A stretch of 64,000 nt of DNA from JADFQT01 sp965216025 (lineage in GTDB: Bacteria; Chloroflexota; Dehalococcoidia; Lucifugimonadales; UBA3495): the NCBI GenBank assembly GCA_965216025.1, contig CBDCEX010000016.1:1-64000 (forward strand), given 5' to 3'. A program made the translations under genes and the position numbers. A model generated the notes under the pieces. That model worked only from the letters and a program-made list of their open reading frames with translations, had not been told where the DNA came from and ran no database searches. Each line of letters begins with the position of its first letter. Position 1 is the stretch's first letter. This document shows, one piece after another, positions 38,083-47,058 of the stretch.

Positions 38083-39960
38083 TTATTCGGCCCACTCCGC
38101 CCATCTCTGCTCCAATTGGGATTGGATCTGGGTGTGCTCCTCCCCCAGCCGGGTAATGGCTTCCAGGTCTCCAGCCTCCGATGCCCCTTGCAACTGTTGC
38201 TCAATCTCTTGGAGACGGTTCTCCAATTCCAGTATGTCGCTCTCTATTCTCTCTGTTAAAGTGACCGGAGGCTTCCACTGAGGATTCGGCCGATTCATCC
38301 GGGTCCGGGTCCTGATTCTCCCCGAACATTTTTCAGCCGGCGATGCCGCCTCGGCCGCCGTTGCCTGCTCGACCCATTCTTCGTATCCTCCGTCGAAAGG
38401 CGTTAAGCACCCTTCCTGCACAATCCACAGCTTATCTGCCAACTGGGATATTAATTGGCGGTCGTGGGTTACCAGCAACAGGGTGCCGGTGTAGGTCAGC
38501 AACACCTGTTCCAATGCCTCCCGGGTCGCGATATCCAGATGGGTGGTAGGTTCATCCAATATTAGTAAATTTGGTTCGTTAATCAAAAGGCGGGCCAGCG
38601 CCAGTCTGCTGCGCTCGCCCCCGCTCAAAGATCCGACGGACTGGAAAACCTCATCGCCGTGGAACAGGAACCGGGCCAGGTAGGAACGGGCTTCGGCCAG
38701 GGGTAGATTTCTAACATCCAGGAATGCGTCCAGCACCGTGGCATCTTCCGGCAGTTCGCCTGACTCCTGAGAATAGTATCCCGTCTCGACTCCCTGGCCG
38801 GTAAGCACCCTCCCGCTAATTGGAGGTACCAACCCCAACAGGGTCCGCAGCAGAGTGGTCTTGCCGGCGCCGTTGCTACCGATGATGGCGATCCGAGAAC
38901 CCCGTTCCAACTTCAAATCAGGGACGGACAACAACTTGGTGGCCTGTTCGCCCTCGGTGAATCCGACGATTAAACCCTCGGATTGGAGTACCAAACGGCC
39001 GGTCCTGCCGGCGGAGATTCCCGAGAAGGTTACTGCGGCATCTGCCTGGGGGGCTTCTATTCGCTCCAACCGCTCCAGCCGGCGGGCCCGGCCCCGGGCT
39101 TCGCGGGACCGCTGTCCCGCATGGTAGCGGCGGATAAATGATTGTTCGCTCTCGATGTGCTCCTGCTGGCGCTGGTACTCTCGCTGCTGTCGTAGCCGTC
39201 CTTCTTCCCGAAGCAACCGGTACTTGGAGTAGTTTCCGGGGAAGCTCTTGAGGAGTCCCCGGTCCATTTCCCAGACCTGATTCACCACCCGGTCCAGGAA
39301 GTACCGGTCATGGGACACCACCACAAAGGCTTTGGTATGGTGGCTCAGAAAGCCTTCGAGCCAGGTTAACCCCTCCAAGTCCAGGTAGTTGGTGGGCTCG
39401 TCCAGCACCAACAGGTCCGGACTGAACAGAAGCGCCCTGGCCAGGACGGCTCGGGTACCTTCACCACCGCTGGCAGTAATGGCGGGAAGTTCCAACGACT
39501 CGGATGAGAGACCCACACCGGCGGCTACTCGCTCCAGGTTGTGGAGATAGCTGTAGCCACCCGAGGCTTCGTATCGGTCCAGCAGAGCCGAATAGTGTGC
39601 CTCCGCCCGTTCTCTTTCCCTGGGTTCCGACTGCTCGAGCTTTGACGCCGCGGACTCCAGCTCGGTCTCCAACCGGCGTAGCTCCTGGAAGGCGGTCATC
39701 AGCTGATCTCTGATGGTGCCGGAGGAGGGTGGCTTGGGATCCTGCGGAACATAGCCTAAGCGGGCGCCTCTGGAGAGGTGGACCGACCCGGCATCGGGCT
39801 CCAAATCGCCCACCAAAAGTTTGAGAAGAGTGCTCTTGCCGCTGCCATTGGGTCCTACGATGCCGATGCGCCCAGTATCCTCTACTCTGAGGCTGACGCC
39901 GGAAAATATTTCAACGTCGCCGTAAGCGAGCGCCAAATTAGCAGCGGATAATACTGTCAT
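38083..39960 (-). CDS. ABC-F family ATP-binding protein
   Basis: This encodes 625 residues and is complete. It has two ABC domains in one chain and no membrane helices. Domain 1 has Walker A GPNGSGKSTLLKLLVG, signature SGGEGTRAVLARALL and Walker B LLVLDEPTNYLDLEGL. The ABC-F linker is a charged helix (YQRQQEHIESEQSFIRRYHA). Domain 2 has GSNGAGKTTLLRTLLG, signature SGGERSRLALARLL and LLILDEPTTHLDI. The C-terminus is a coiled coil (ESDILELENRLQEIEQQLQG). ABC-F proteins act on the ribosome as translation factors or antibiotic-resistance factors. Which of these applies here cannot be told. Confidence 0.92.
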   Translation of the reverse strand: MTVLSAANLALAYGDVEIFSGVSLRVEDTGRIGIVGPNGSGKSTLLKLLVGDLEPDAGSVHLSRGARLGYVPQDPKPPSSGTIRDQLMTAFQELRRLETELESAASKLEQSEPRERERAEAHYSALLDRYEASGGYSYLHNLERVAAGVGLSSESLELPAITASGGEGTRAVLARALLFSPDLLVLDEPTNYLDLEGLTWLEGFLSHHTKAFVVVSHDRYFLDRVVNQVWEMDRGLLKSFPGNYSKYRLLREEGRLRQQREYQRQQEHIESEQSFIRRYHAGQRSREARGRARRLERLERIEAPQADAAVTFSGISAGRTGRLVLQSEGLIVGFTEGEQATKLLSVPDLKLERGSRIAIIGSNGAGKTTLLRTLLGLVPPISGRVLTGQGVETGYYSQESGELPEDATVLDAFLDVRNLPLAEARSYLARFLFHGDEVFQSVGSLSGGERSRLALARLLINEPNLLILDEPTTHLDIATREALEQVLLTYTGTLLLVTHDRQLISQLADKLWIVQEGCLTPFDGGYEEWVEQATAAEAASPAEKCSGRIRTRTRMNRPNPQWKPPVTLTERIESDILELENRLQEIEQQLQGASEAGDLEAITRLGEEHTQIQSQLEQRWAEWAE

Positions 39961-40045
39961 TTAGTCGGAAAAAGCTTCCCGAAGTGGGGTTCCAAGAAGC
40001 TGTGTTCTAAAGATATCCGGGCATAGCATAATTCCCCGGCACGTC

Positions 40046-40065
40046 ATTCCGGCGCAGGCCGGAAT
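40046..40065. repeat. REP-like palindrome ATTCCGGC-gcag-GCCGGAAT
   Basis: This is a perfect 8-bp stem with a 4-base loop, in the context CGTCATTCCGGC...GCCGGAATCCAG. The same kind of palindrome, with the flanking TGACG and CTGGA, occurs at about 43223-43244 inside the MITE at 43067-43301. Confidence 0.7.
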
Positions 40066-40471
40066 CCAGCGCCATCTACCCACCAACCAGGGGGCGGCAT
40101 CTGGGCACCGGCTTTTGCCGGAGGGACGAATACACTGCCACCCGGCCCATCGATGCCTGCGACACAGGCTCTGAGGAAGTGGTTAACATGTCTTTCCCAT
40201 TATAGTAGGCAAGTTAGGAAGGGTTACATCTTCTCCTTTCGGTCTCCCTCTTGCCAAGGGGTAGAAACCAGCAGCTTAAACCATTTAGCCATTTTCTTGA
40301 ATGTCACCCAGAGGGAGCCCCTTCCGCGGGCGGGCATTGCCGAGGACTAACTCCGCGAGGGGTCTAAAGTCCCGGGCACATGGTCCTGACGCCATTGGTG
40401 GTGATGTAACTGCCGTCCTCATTCATGAGGTATCACGGTCCCAGGGTTTAGATTCCTCAGTCGCTTCGATC

Positions 40472-40609
40472 CTGCTCTGTAAATAGCCCGTTCGCCCTTC
40501 GAGAGCCTCAGGACGAACGGGATCCCTACCGCTCGTGGTGAGCCCGTCGAACCATGAGCCGCGGGGAACCCATTTTCATCCGTCGGTGGCGCTCCACCGG
40601 AGCATGATA
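40472..40609. repeat. Interspersed repeat, truncated second copy
   Basis: These 138 bases are about 95 percent identical to 28619-28755 (CTGCTCTGTAAATAGCCCG through the GTGAGCCCGTCGAACCATGA segment to GGAGCATGA). Both outer inverted-repeat ends present in the first copy are missing. The right end is cut by the MITE that starts at 40614. Confidence 0.8.
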
Positions 40610-40613
40610 ACTA

Positions 40614-40757
40614 AACCAATACCAAGGTGGAATCTACATTTGTAGGCGCTGCAGGTTGGCTTAGGCGCCACGGTGAGGTTCTTCCTTTGTACTTGGAAAG
40701 CGGTCCTGGGCCGCCGACTAGCTTCCCCGATATGCGCATTTCACCTTGGTATTAGTT
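40614..40757. mobile_element. IS630-derived MITE, 144 bp
   Basis: The left end AACCAATACCAAGGTGGAAT and the inverted right end (AACTAATACCAAGGTGAAAT read inward) are flanked by TA on both sides (40612-40613 and 40758-40759). The ends match those of the intact IS630 at 43390-44612. No coding frame is present. Confidence 0.8.
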
Positions 40758-40808
40758 TAGGAAGGACAAACATGTTCTCAAGATATTGTTTTGGAATAGT
40801 GGCGCTTG

Positions 40809-40913
40809 TTCCGGGAAATCCCAGTTGAGACTACCAGGGAGTACAATGCCGCCATAACGGAGTTTCTGGGCCGCACTCTCGTTGGAGATAGGATCACGCT
40901 GAGCAAATTATAG
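40809..40913 (+). pseudogene. Possible alpha/beta-hydrolase C-terminal scrap
   Basis: The frame reads FREIPVETTREYNAAITEFL then GRTLVGDRITLSKL and TAG. An EIP..T.EYNAAITEFL end resembles the last helix of alpha/beta hydrolases (PeeFNaavleFL). Only 34 residues survive and no catalytic part is nearby, so this is tentative. Confidence 0.33.
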
Positions 40914-41002
40914 GCTCGCCACCAGTGCGGCTGGACCATGACCAAGTCCGCTTCGGCAGCATAAAAACAGGAGTCTGATTTAATTCAGAAGCGAGGTTCA
41001 AC

Positions 41003-41728
41003 ATAGAGCTATTCATCATTCGGCACGCTGAGTCCGGCAACAACGCCCTGAGCGATAACCGAGACCGGGTGGTGGACCCGCCAATTACCGCTCTGGGGCA
41101 GCAGCAGGCGGAAATCCTTGCCCAGCACCTGGCCACGGGCTCCACCCAGGACCTTATTCCAGGAGCGGCTCCAGATTCGGCAAGGGCCGTGGAGAGAAAG
41201 GGTTACGGAATTACGTCGCTTTACTGTAGCCCCATGTTACGTAGTCTGCAAACAGCCGGTCCGATCAAGGAAGCTCTAGGTCTAATACCCAAAGTCTGGG
41301 TCGACATCCACGAACGCGGGGGAATGTTCCTGGAACACGGGGAAGATGGGGAATCGGTGGGTTACCCGGGGATGACACGCCCGGAGATGCTGGCCAAATA
41401 CCCTGACTACCAACTACCACCCGGGATTACCGAAGAGGGCTGGTGGAATCGAGACCGTGAAGATCCTCCTACCACCGGCGGGCGGGCCATCAAGGTGGCC
41501 GAAGCCTTGGTAGTCATGTCCGACATCGAGGATAGGGTCGCTATTATTAGCCACGGCACTTTCATCAACATCCTGTTTAAGGCGTTGCTTGACCAACTCC
41601 CCGGGAACCATATCTACTATCGGCACAATAACACTGGGATTTCCCGAATCAGCATACAGAAGGGCAGTAACATCGAAGTGCTTTCGCTAAACCGCCTAGA
41701 CCATCTGCCCTCCGACATGGTTTCCTGA
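41003..41728 (+). CDS. Histidine phosphatase family protein, start codon apparently lost
   Basis: The protein reads ELFIIRHAESGNNALSDNRD, with the catalytic RHAES motif. It continues with PPITALGQQQAEILAQHLAT, LYCSPMLRSLQTAGPIKEAL, WVDIHERGGMF and VAIISHGTFINILFKALLDQ, whose second His completes the active site. It is about 240 residues, normal for the phosphoglycerate-mutase-like superfamily. The codon expected to be ATG is ATA (41003-41005), after an AGCGAGG that looks like a ribosome-binding site. The next start, GTG 41069, would remove RHAES. It is therefore either silenced, started at ATA, or miscalled by one base. The substrate is unknown. Confidence 0.78.
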   Translation: MELFIIRHAESGNNALSDNRDRVVDPPITALGQQQAEILAQHLATGSTQDLIPGAAPDSARAVERKGYGITSLYCSPMLRSLQTAGPIKEALGLIPKVWVDIHERGGMFLEHGEDGESVGYPGMTRPEMLAKYPDYQLPPGITEEGWWNRDREDPPTTGGRAIKVAEALVVMSDIEDRVAIISHGTFINILFKALLDQLPGNHIYYRHNNTGISRISIQKGSNIEVLSLNRLDHLPSDMVS

Positions 41729-41763
41729 TGTTAAAATGTCCCTGCAGACACCAGGAGGAGTTA

Positions 41764-43058
41764 GGAATTGTCACGAAATAACTTATTCTTTACTACATGC
41801 TCAGCTATACTTAATGGGTGATAGTTGAAGGAGCGATTCAAGCTCGTTACCAAGCGATTGCCCCCGTTGTGGACGAGCGGGTGCGGCGGCTGGTGCTTGC
41901 CGCTGAGGCGTCGGCGGCCGGGCGTGGTGGCCAGGCAGCGGTTGCAAGGGCCACCGGAGCTTCTCGCGGGACGATTCGCCGCGGCATACGGGAGTTGGGC
42001 CAGCCGGCCGTAGGGGCCGCGAAGGGCCGCATCCGCCATCCTGGAGGCGGCCGGAAGCGCACCGTCGAGCATGACCCGAGCTTGCGCGAGGACTTGGACC
42101 GGCTGGTGGAGCCGACCAGCCGTGGGGATCCCGAGTCCCCGCTGCGCTGGACCTGCAAGAGCGTGCGTCAACTGGCGGTGGCATTGAAGCGCCAAGGGCA
42201 CCAAGTCAGCCATCGCATGGTCGCCGAACTGCTCCACGACATGGGCTATAGCTTGCAAGCCAATCGCAAGACCCTGGCGGGGACGGAACACCCGGACCGC
42301 AACGCCCAGTTTGAGCACTTGGACCGGGCGGTGCAACTGCAACTCTCCCTGGGAGAGCCGGTGATCTCCGTGGACACGAAGAAGAAGGAACTGGTGGGGC
42401 CCTTCAAGAACGGTGGGCGGGAGTTGCGTCCCAAGGGAGCGCCGGAGCAAGTGCTGGTGCATGACTTCCTGATTCCGGATCTGGGCCGGGTCAGTCCTTA
42501 TGGGGTGTACGATATCGCCCAGAACGAGGCCTGGGTCAGTGTGGGGACGGACCACGATACGGCTGCTTTTGCCGTCGAGAGCATCCGGCGTTGGTGGCGC
42601 GGCATGGGGCAGGCGCTCTACCCGAGCGCCACTCGGCTGCTGATAACGGCCGACGCGGGCGGCAGCAATGGGTATCGGCTCCGCTTGTGGAAGCTGGAGT
42701 TGCAGAAATTGGCGGATGAGACGGGCCTTGAAATCGACGTGTGCCACCTCCCACCAGGGACCAGCAAGTGGAACAAGATCGAACACCGCTTGTTCTCCGC
42801 GATCAGTCAGAACTGGCGCGGAAAGCCGCTGGTGAGCCACGAGGTGGTGGTGAACTTGATCGGGGCGACCACGACCCGGACGGGGCTGCGGGTTCAGAGC
42901 CAACTGGACACCAACCGATACCCGGCCGGGCGCACCGTATCGGACGACGAACTCGAAGCCATCTATTTGCGTAGAGACTCTTTCCATGGTGAATGGAATT
43001 ATTCGCTGCTACCCCGCGTTGCGCTGCTCAATTGAACTAATTATTTCGTGACAATCCC
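41764..43058 (+). mobile_element. ISAzo13-family insertion sequence, copy 2
   Basis: The element is 1295 bp, opposite in orientation to copy 1. Its inverted repeats GGAATTGTCACGAAATAA and TTATTTCGTGACAATCCC are flanked by the TTA duplication (41761-41763 and 43059-43061). It sits 33 bp after the histidine phosphatase stop and 6 bp before the next MITE. Confidence 0.9.
41818..43035 (+). CDS. ISAzo13-family transposase (copy 2)
   Basis: This encodes 405 residues, the same as copy 1 except for Arg in place of Lys at the YLR(R/K)DSF position. GTG 41818 is the start, shortly after an ATG that is out of frame. It has the same HTH, RHPGGGRKR, SVDTKKKELVG, TADAGGSNG and GTSKWNKIEHRLF motifs. Both copies are intact, which implies recent transposition within this genome. 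Confidence 0.92.
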   Translation: MIVEGAIQARYQAIAPVVDERVRRLVLAAEASAAGRGGQAAVARATGASRGTIRRGIRELGQPAVGAAKGRIRHPGGGRKRTVEHDPSLREDLDRLVEPTSRGDPESPLRWTCKSVRQLAVALKRQGHQVSHRMVAELLHDMGYSLQANRKTLAGTEHPDRNAQFEHLDRAVQLQLSLGEPVISVDTKKKELVGPFKNGGRELRPKGAPEQVLVHDFLIPDLGRVSPYGVYDIAQNEAWVSVGTDHDTAAFAVESIRRWWRGMGQALYPSATRLLITADAGGSNGYRLRLWKLELQKLADETGLEIDVCHLPPGTSKWNKIEHRLFSAISQNWRGKPLVSHEVVVNLIGATTTRTGLRVQSQLDTNRYPAGRTVSDDELEAIYLRRDSFHGEWNYSLLPRVALLN

Positions 43059-43066
43059 TTAGACTA

Positions 43067-43301
43067 AACTAATACCAAGGTGAAAACTACATTCAGCTAA
43101 ACCCCGGACTCTGCTTCGGCAATCGGCAGTGTGTTAGTACGCCCAACCTGAAGGAGCAAAATCCTTCGTCACACCGGCGTAAGCCGGTGTCCAGGAAAGT
43201 ACATTCTGCACTGTTCCCTGGATTCCGGCGTGCGCCGGAATGACGGTGTTAGCAGCGCTGCCCAATCCGTTGTCGATGTAGATTCCACTTTGGCTTTGGT
43301 T
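43067..43301. mobile_element. IS630-derived MITE, 235 bp, carrying REP-like palindromes
   Basis: The ends AACTAATACCAAGGTGAAAA and (inverted, from the right) AACCAAAGCCAAAGTGGAAT lie between TA dinucleotides (43065-43066 and 43302-43303). The interior contains two palindromes of the CACCGGCGTAAGCCGGTGTC and GGATTCCGGCGTGCGCCGGA type. No coding frame is present. Confidence 0.78.
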
Positions 43302-43389
43302 TAGGAGGGCAACTCGCACCAGCGGCTCGAGGTGGGGATCGCCTAGGGGTCCAGATGGCCTTCGATTTTTCGAACGCCCGGGCTGACTA

Positions 43390-44612
43390 AACCAAAGCTA
43401 AGGTGAAACCTACATAAAGCGAACCGGCAGGGGAGTTGCGATATTCTGTAAAAGAAATCGAGTGGCGGTGGTGGAAGGGATGAAGGAAATAGTGCAACTC
43501 ATGGAAGAGTGGCAACTCAATGTAGGTGACTTACGGGAAAGGATGTATCGAGCGCCAACACCTCGAGAGCGATGGCACGGGCTATGGTTGTTGGCCCAAG
43601 GGTGGTCGGCTATCCAGGTGGCTGAGGCTTTGGACAGAGAGCCTCATACCATTGGAAACTGGCTGGCCAACTTTCGCCGAGGCGGGGCCCAAGGTTTGGT
43701 CTTTGAACAGACTGGGGGTTCCCCCCCGTCTTGAACTGGGGTCAACAGAACCAACTGAAGTCTGCGGTGCAAAATCCGCCTGGAGAGGCGGGAGTTGAAT
43801 TGTCCAACTGGAATTGGAAAGTAGTGAGGCAATTTCTCAAGCAGAGCTTTGACCTGGGGCTGAGTCGAAGCAGTTGCTTGAACTACCTCCATCGGTTGGG
43901 CTTCGTGCTGAAGCGACCCAAGAAACGCCTCCTGAAAGCCAAGGATGAAGCGCGGAAAGCCTTCGTCCTCCAGTACAGCCAAATCCGAGAGGAGGCCCAA
44001 GAGAGTGGGGCCAAAATCTTCTTCGTAGACGAAGCCCACTTTCGGGCCGATGCCGATCTGAGGGGGAAATGGGTGCTCAAGGGAGAGCCGGCGCTGGTGG
44101 ACTCTACCAGTCCTCGGTGGGGAGAGAAGGCCTGCTACTACTCGGGAGTTTGCTTGGAGGCTGGGGAGGTGGAAGCCATGGAAATAGCCGGCAACAGCAA
44201 TGCCGAGACCTCCACCGCCTTTTTACGGCAGCTAAGAGAAAAACATCCTGGACCTCTGGTAGTGATTTGGGACAATGGGCCAGCCCACCGAGGAGCAGCG
44301 ATTCGCAGCTATTTGACCACCCCTGACTTGCAGCTGAGGCTGGTGGCCTTACCGGCCTACAGCCCAGACTTCAATGCCGACGAAGCCGTCTGGGACTGGG
44401 CCAGGGAAGAGGTCACGGCCAACGAATGCCTGGGAACAAAAGCCCAAGTCCAAGAGAAGATGAATGCATTCTTCGGCGGACTAGCTCACCGTAAGGATGA
44501 AGTGAAACATCGCTGCCGAACCCTGTTACAAGCTCGAGCCGATGCATTGATTTTTACACCTTCCCTACCTTTGCCATCGCTGCAAAATGTAGTTCCCACC
44601 TTGGCTTTGGTT
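43390..44612 (+). mobile_element. IS630-family insertion sequence, probable parent of the MITEs
   Basis: The element is 1223 bp. The left end AACCAAAGCTAAGGTGAAAC and the inverted right end (AACCAAAGCCAAGGTGGGAA) are flanked by TA (43388-43389 and 44613-44614). It holds two transposase frames. The MITEs at 40614 and 43067 share its ends. Confidence 0.88.
43462..43734 (+). CDS. IS630 transposase (second element), first frame
   Basis: This encodes 90 residues: the HTH half of an IS630 transposase (TPRERWHGLWLLAQGWSAIQ, then VAEALDREPHTIGNWLANFR and RRGGAQGLVFEQTGG). It ends just after a C7 run (TTCCCCCCCG near 43725). The catalytic half follows in the -1 frame. The start is GTG 43462 or ATG 43480. 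Confidence 0.75.
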   Translation: MAVVEGMKEIVQLMEEWQLNVGDLRERMYRAPTPRERWHGLWLLAQGWSAIQVAEALDREPHTIGNWLANFRRGGAQGLVFEQTGGSPPS

Positions 44613-44615
44613 TAG
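43731..44615 (+). CDS. IS630 transposase (second element), catalytic frame
   Basis: This encodes 294 residues, starting at TTG 43731, that complete the transposase. A winged-helix linker WNWKVVRQFLKQSFDLGLSR leads to the DDE core: Asp in AKIFFVDEAHFRADADLRGK, Asp in PLVVIWDNGPAHRGAAIRSY and the third acidic residue in YSPDFNADEAVWDWAREEV. Its TAG stop (44613-44615) uses the TA of the target duplication, so the last codon is set by the insertion site. It may be made as a fusion by slippage at the C7 run. Confidence 0.8.
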   Translation: MNWGQQNQLKSAVQNPPGEAGVELSNWNWKVVRQFLKQSFDLGLSRSSCLNYLHRLGFVLKRPKKRLLKAKDEARKAFVLQYSQIREEAQESGAKIFFVDEAHFRADADLRGKWVLKGEPALVDSTSPRWGEKACYYSGVCLEAGEVEAMEIAGNSNAETSTAFLRQLREKHPGPLVVIWDNGPAHRGAAIRSYLTTPDLQLRLVALPAYSPDFNADEAVWDWAREEVTANECLGTKAQVQEKMNAFFGGLAHRKDEVKHRCRTLLQARADALIFTPSLPLPSLQNVVPTLALV

Positions 44616-44857
44616 GCTTAAGCGCCCGCTGCCCCTGGGGAATTCCGTAAGGGATGGAGGGATCTAAGGGCCCTAGCTAGTGAAAGCGGCAAGGATGCCG
44701 AATCGCTCCACAGCGGTGGATCTACCACTATTAACAAAAATGAGGACGAGTCGCAGGTAAAGCAAGGGTTGGTGGCTTCGGGGAGAACTACTGTCGGAAT
44801 CCTTATCAAGCGTTAGGTCGTCATAGCCGTGATAGCAAGGAAAGGGAGGCTTCAACC

Positions 44858-46298
44858 ATGACCAATGATGCACTAGGCACGCTATTGCCCATCGCCGGTT
44901 GGCCCGAGGATCATGCCCATGTAGTCGAGACTACTGGCGGTACCGATCCGATATTACCGACGCCGTTCCGTATCGGGGAAACCAGCTCTGCCGCCCTGGC
45001 GGCGGTTGGCCTCGCCATCTCCGATTTGTGGGAGTTGCGTACTGGACGCCGCCAGGAGGTCTCGGTCGATACCCGCCAGGCGACAGCGTCACTACGCAGC
45101 GGGAAATACATGCAGATGGACGGGGCTGCTGTCTCGACAGAGCGCAACGCGGTGATGGGCGTCTATCCTGCTAAGAACGGGCGCTGGAGCTATCTCCACT
45201 GCAATTTCCCAAACCACCGTGCCGCGGCCCTGGGCGTGTTAGGGGTGCCGGAAGATCACGAGGCGGTTCGCCAAGCGGTGGCGAATTGGGACGCTCTGGA
45301 GCTTGAGGAGGCCATCATCGCTGCCAAGGGCGCCGGGGGCATGGTGCGCTCCATGGAAGAATGGGGACGACACCCCCAGGCCAACGCCATCGCCTCATTG
45401 CCACTGATGGAGATTGTCAAGATAGGGGACAGTCCGCCCCAGGGCCTTTTCATTCTCCTGCCTGGAGGTAAAGCTCCCCGACGGCGATCGGCCTTTATCC
45501 GGCGTCCGGGTTCTCGACCTGACCCGGGTGTTGGCCGGGCCGACCTGCGCACGTACCCTCGCGGAGCATGGCGCCGACGTGTTGAAAATCACCGCGGCGC
45601 ATCTACCCAATATCGGCTACCAGGAATACGATACCGGCCACGGCAAACTCTCTGCCCATCTGGATCTCCGCGAGGAGCCGGATCTCGAGACGCTCCGTGG
45701 TCTGGTCCGCGAGTCGGACGTCTTCTCGCAGGGTTACCGGCCCGGGAGCTTGGGCCTACGCGGACTTTCGACGGAGGCGTTGGCCCAGTTACGTCCTGGC
45801 ATCGTGTACGTTTCGCTGTCCGCGTTCAGCCATGTTGGGCCGTGGGCATCACGCCGCGGTTTCGACACGGTGGTACAGACAGTCAGCGGCATAACCAGCC
45901 GCCAGGGTGAGCTGTTCCCTGGTAATGAGGCGGGCCCGCAATTCTATCCGGTTTCGGCGATCGACTATTTGACTGGTTACCTGATGGCCTTCGGTGCCCT
46001 GGTGGCACTGGCCCGCCGCGTGCGGGAGGGCGGCAGCTGGCTGGTGCGGATCTCTCTGGCACAAACCGGACACTGGCTCGTGGGACGCGGCCAGGTGCCG
46101 GTTGCCGAGCTGGAGAACGTACCGGGCGAATTCACCCCTGAGGAGCTGGAGCGCTGGTTGATGGCCAGCGAAACGCCGGGTAGTCGACTGCACCACCTCG
46201 GTCCAGTAGTACGTCTTTCTGAGACGCCGCCGCGCTGGACTCGCCCTTCGGTGCCTCTGGGCTACAATGAGCCGGTGTGGCCGGAGCGGGCCAAGTAG
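44858..46298 (+). pseudogene. CaiB/BaiF CoA-transferase carrying an ISAs1 scar
   Basis: The first frame (44858 to about 45437) encodes the N-terminal part: GETSSAALAAVGLAISDLWE, SVDTRQATASLRSGKYMQMD, EDHEAVRQAVANWDALELEE and LMEIVKIGDSPP. The second frame (about 45475-46298) supplies the canonical CaiB domain: PLSGVRVLDLTRVLAGPTCA, LAEHGADVLKITAAHLPNIG, LRGLVRESDVFSQGYRPGSL and IDYLTGYLMAFGALVALARR. Together they make a two-part CoA-transferase of about 470 residues. They are separated by about 35 bases of ISAs1 end, which also shifts the frame. The family moves CoA between organic acids. The piece from 45528 has its own in-frame starts but lacks the first CoA-binding strand. Confidence 0.82.
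45440..45474 (-). mobile_element. ISAs1 end left as a scar in the CoA-transferase gene
   Basis: CAGGGCCTTTTCATTCTCCT, then GCCTGG and (after a 1-base gap) AGGTAAAGC, is the inverted right end of ISAs1 as seen at 17795-17828. The rest of the element is missing, so about 35 bp remained after a deletion. Confidence 0.82.
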
Positions 46299-46359
46299 CC
46301 ACCCCTAGGCTAGGACAGACTACAGACCAGAGACGGACAGAGATTCCTCGGGATCGAAC

Positions 46360-46786
46360 TTAGGGAGCCGTGTGTTTCTTTTTCCTCGCCTCTGGCGTGG
46401 TGGCAGGCTCCCCAAACTTATGGACTCCTTGATACACAACCCATGCCCAAAAGCTGGACATACCGTCTTGACGGCAAATGCGCTGCAACTCCAAATCAGC
46501 TTCATCTCGCCATCGTTCGGCCGGGAACTTGATTGGTTCCCGGCGCATCAACTGGTAGAGGGCATCATGGACTAAAGAGCCTCGCATCAATTTCCGAGTG
46601 TCAGGGGCTGGCCCCGATGCTCCATCCCAGGCATACCCTCGCTTTATCACCCAGGTCACCAGAGGTGGCTAGCTCGATGAATTCGATGCGAATGATCTCG
46701 CCCGGCATCATGACTAGCTTGACCGTGTATTCTGCTACAAGTTGGTATTTATACCCGCTTCGATACCTGATATGAGCTCTTTCCAT
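46360..46786 (-). pseudogene. DUF1353-type protein, frameshifted
   Basis: The upper frame (46786 to about 46650) reads RYRSGYKYQLVAEYTVKLVM and MPGEIIRIEFIELATSGDL. The lower frame then continues VTWVIKRGYAWDGASGPAPD with RGSLVHDALYQLMRREPI, RWRDEADLELQRICRQDGMS and a C-terminal WVVYQGVHKFGEPAT. Together these are a 135-residue DUF1353-like protein whose conserved His lies in LVHDALYQL. One base is off near 46650. The family is common in phages and in some bacterial genomes. No other phage gene is nearby. Confidence 0.75.
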
Positions 46787-47058
46787 CTCTATGCCACCTC
46801 TGCACGTCTCGGTAACCCGCGCTAATCCCCTTTTTTACCAGTGGCTTATGATAGCACCGATGCAGGAGCCGGGCGGACCGGCTGGTACTGGTAGCACGGT
46901 CTCCTCCCAGAGGGCAGGAGCGGATCGGGAGTCTCCGGCACAGCCCTGAGCTGTCTGGTGCCCCGCAATTTCTGGAAAGCCCGCGGAAAAGGGGTCTAGA
47001 CGGCCAGGAGCCTATATAATGCCTGTAGCGGACCCAAGGTCCCAGAAGGAGGTGGTTA

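Larger units (their letters stand above)
39961..41002. other. Intergenic stretch made of repeats and scraps
   Basis: About one kilobase without an intact gene. It holds a REP-like palindrome (40046-40065), the truncated interspersed repeat (40472-40609), a MITE (40614-40757) and a hydrolase scrap (40809-40913). Open frames from 40153 to 40486 are not protein-like. Confidence 0.5.

Noticed and set aside
46360..46786. Prophage suggested by the DUF1353-type gene
   Set aside because: No other phage gene, integrase or att site lies nearby, and the gene itself is frameshifted.
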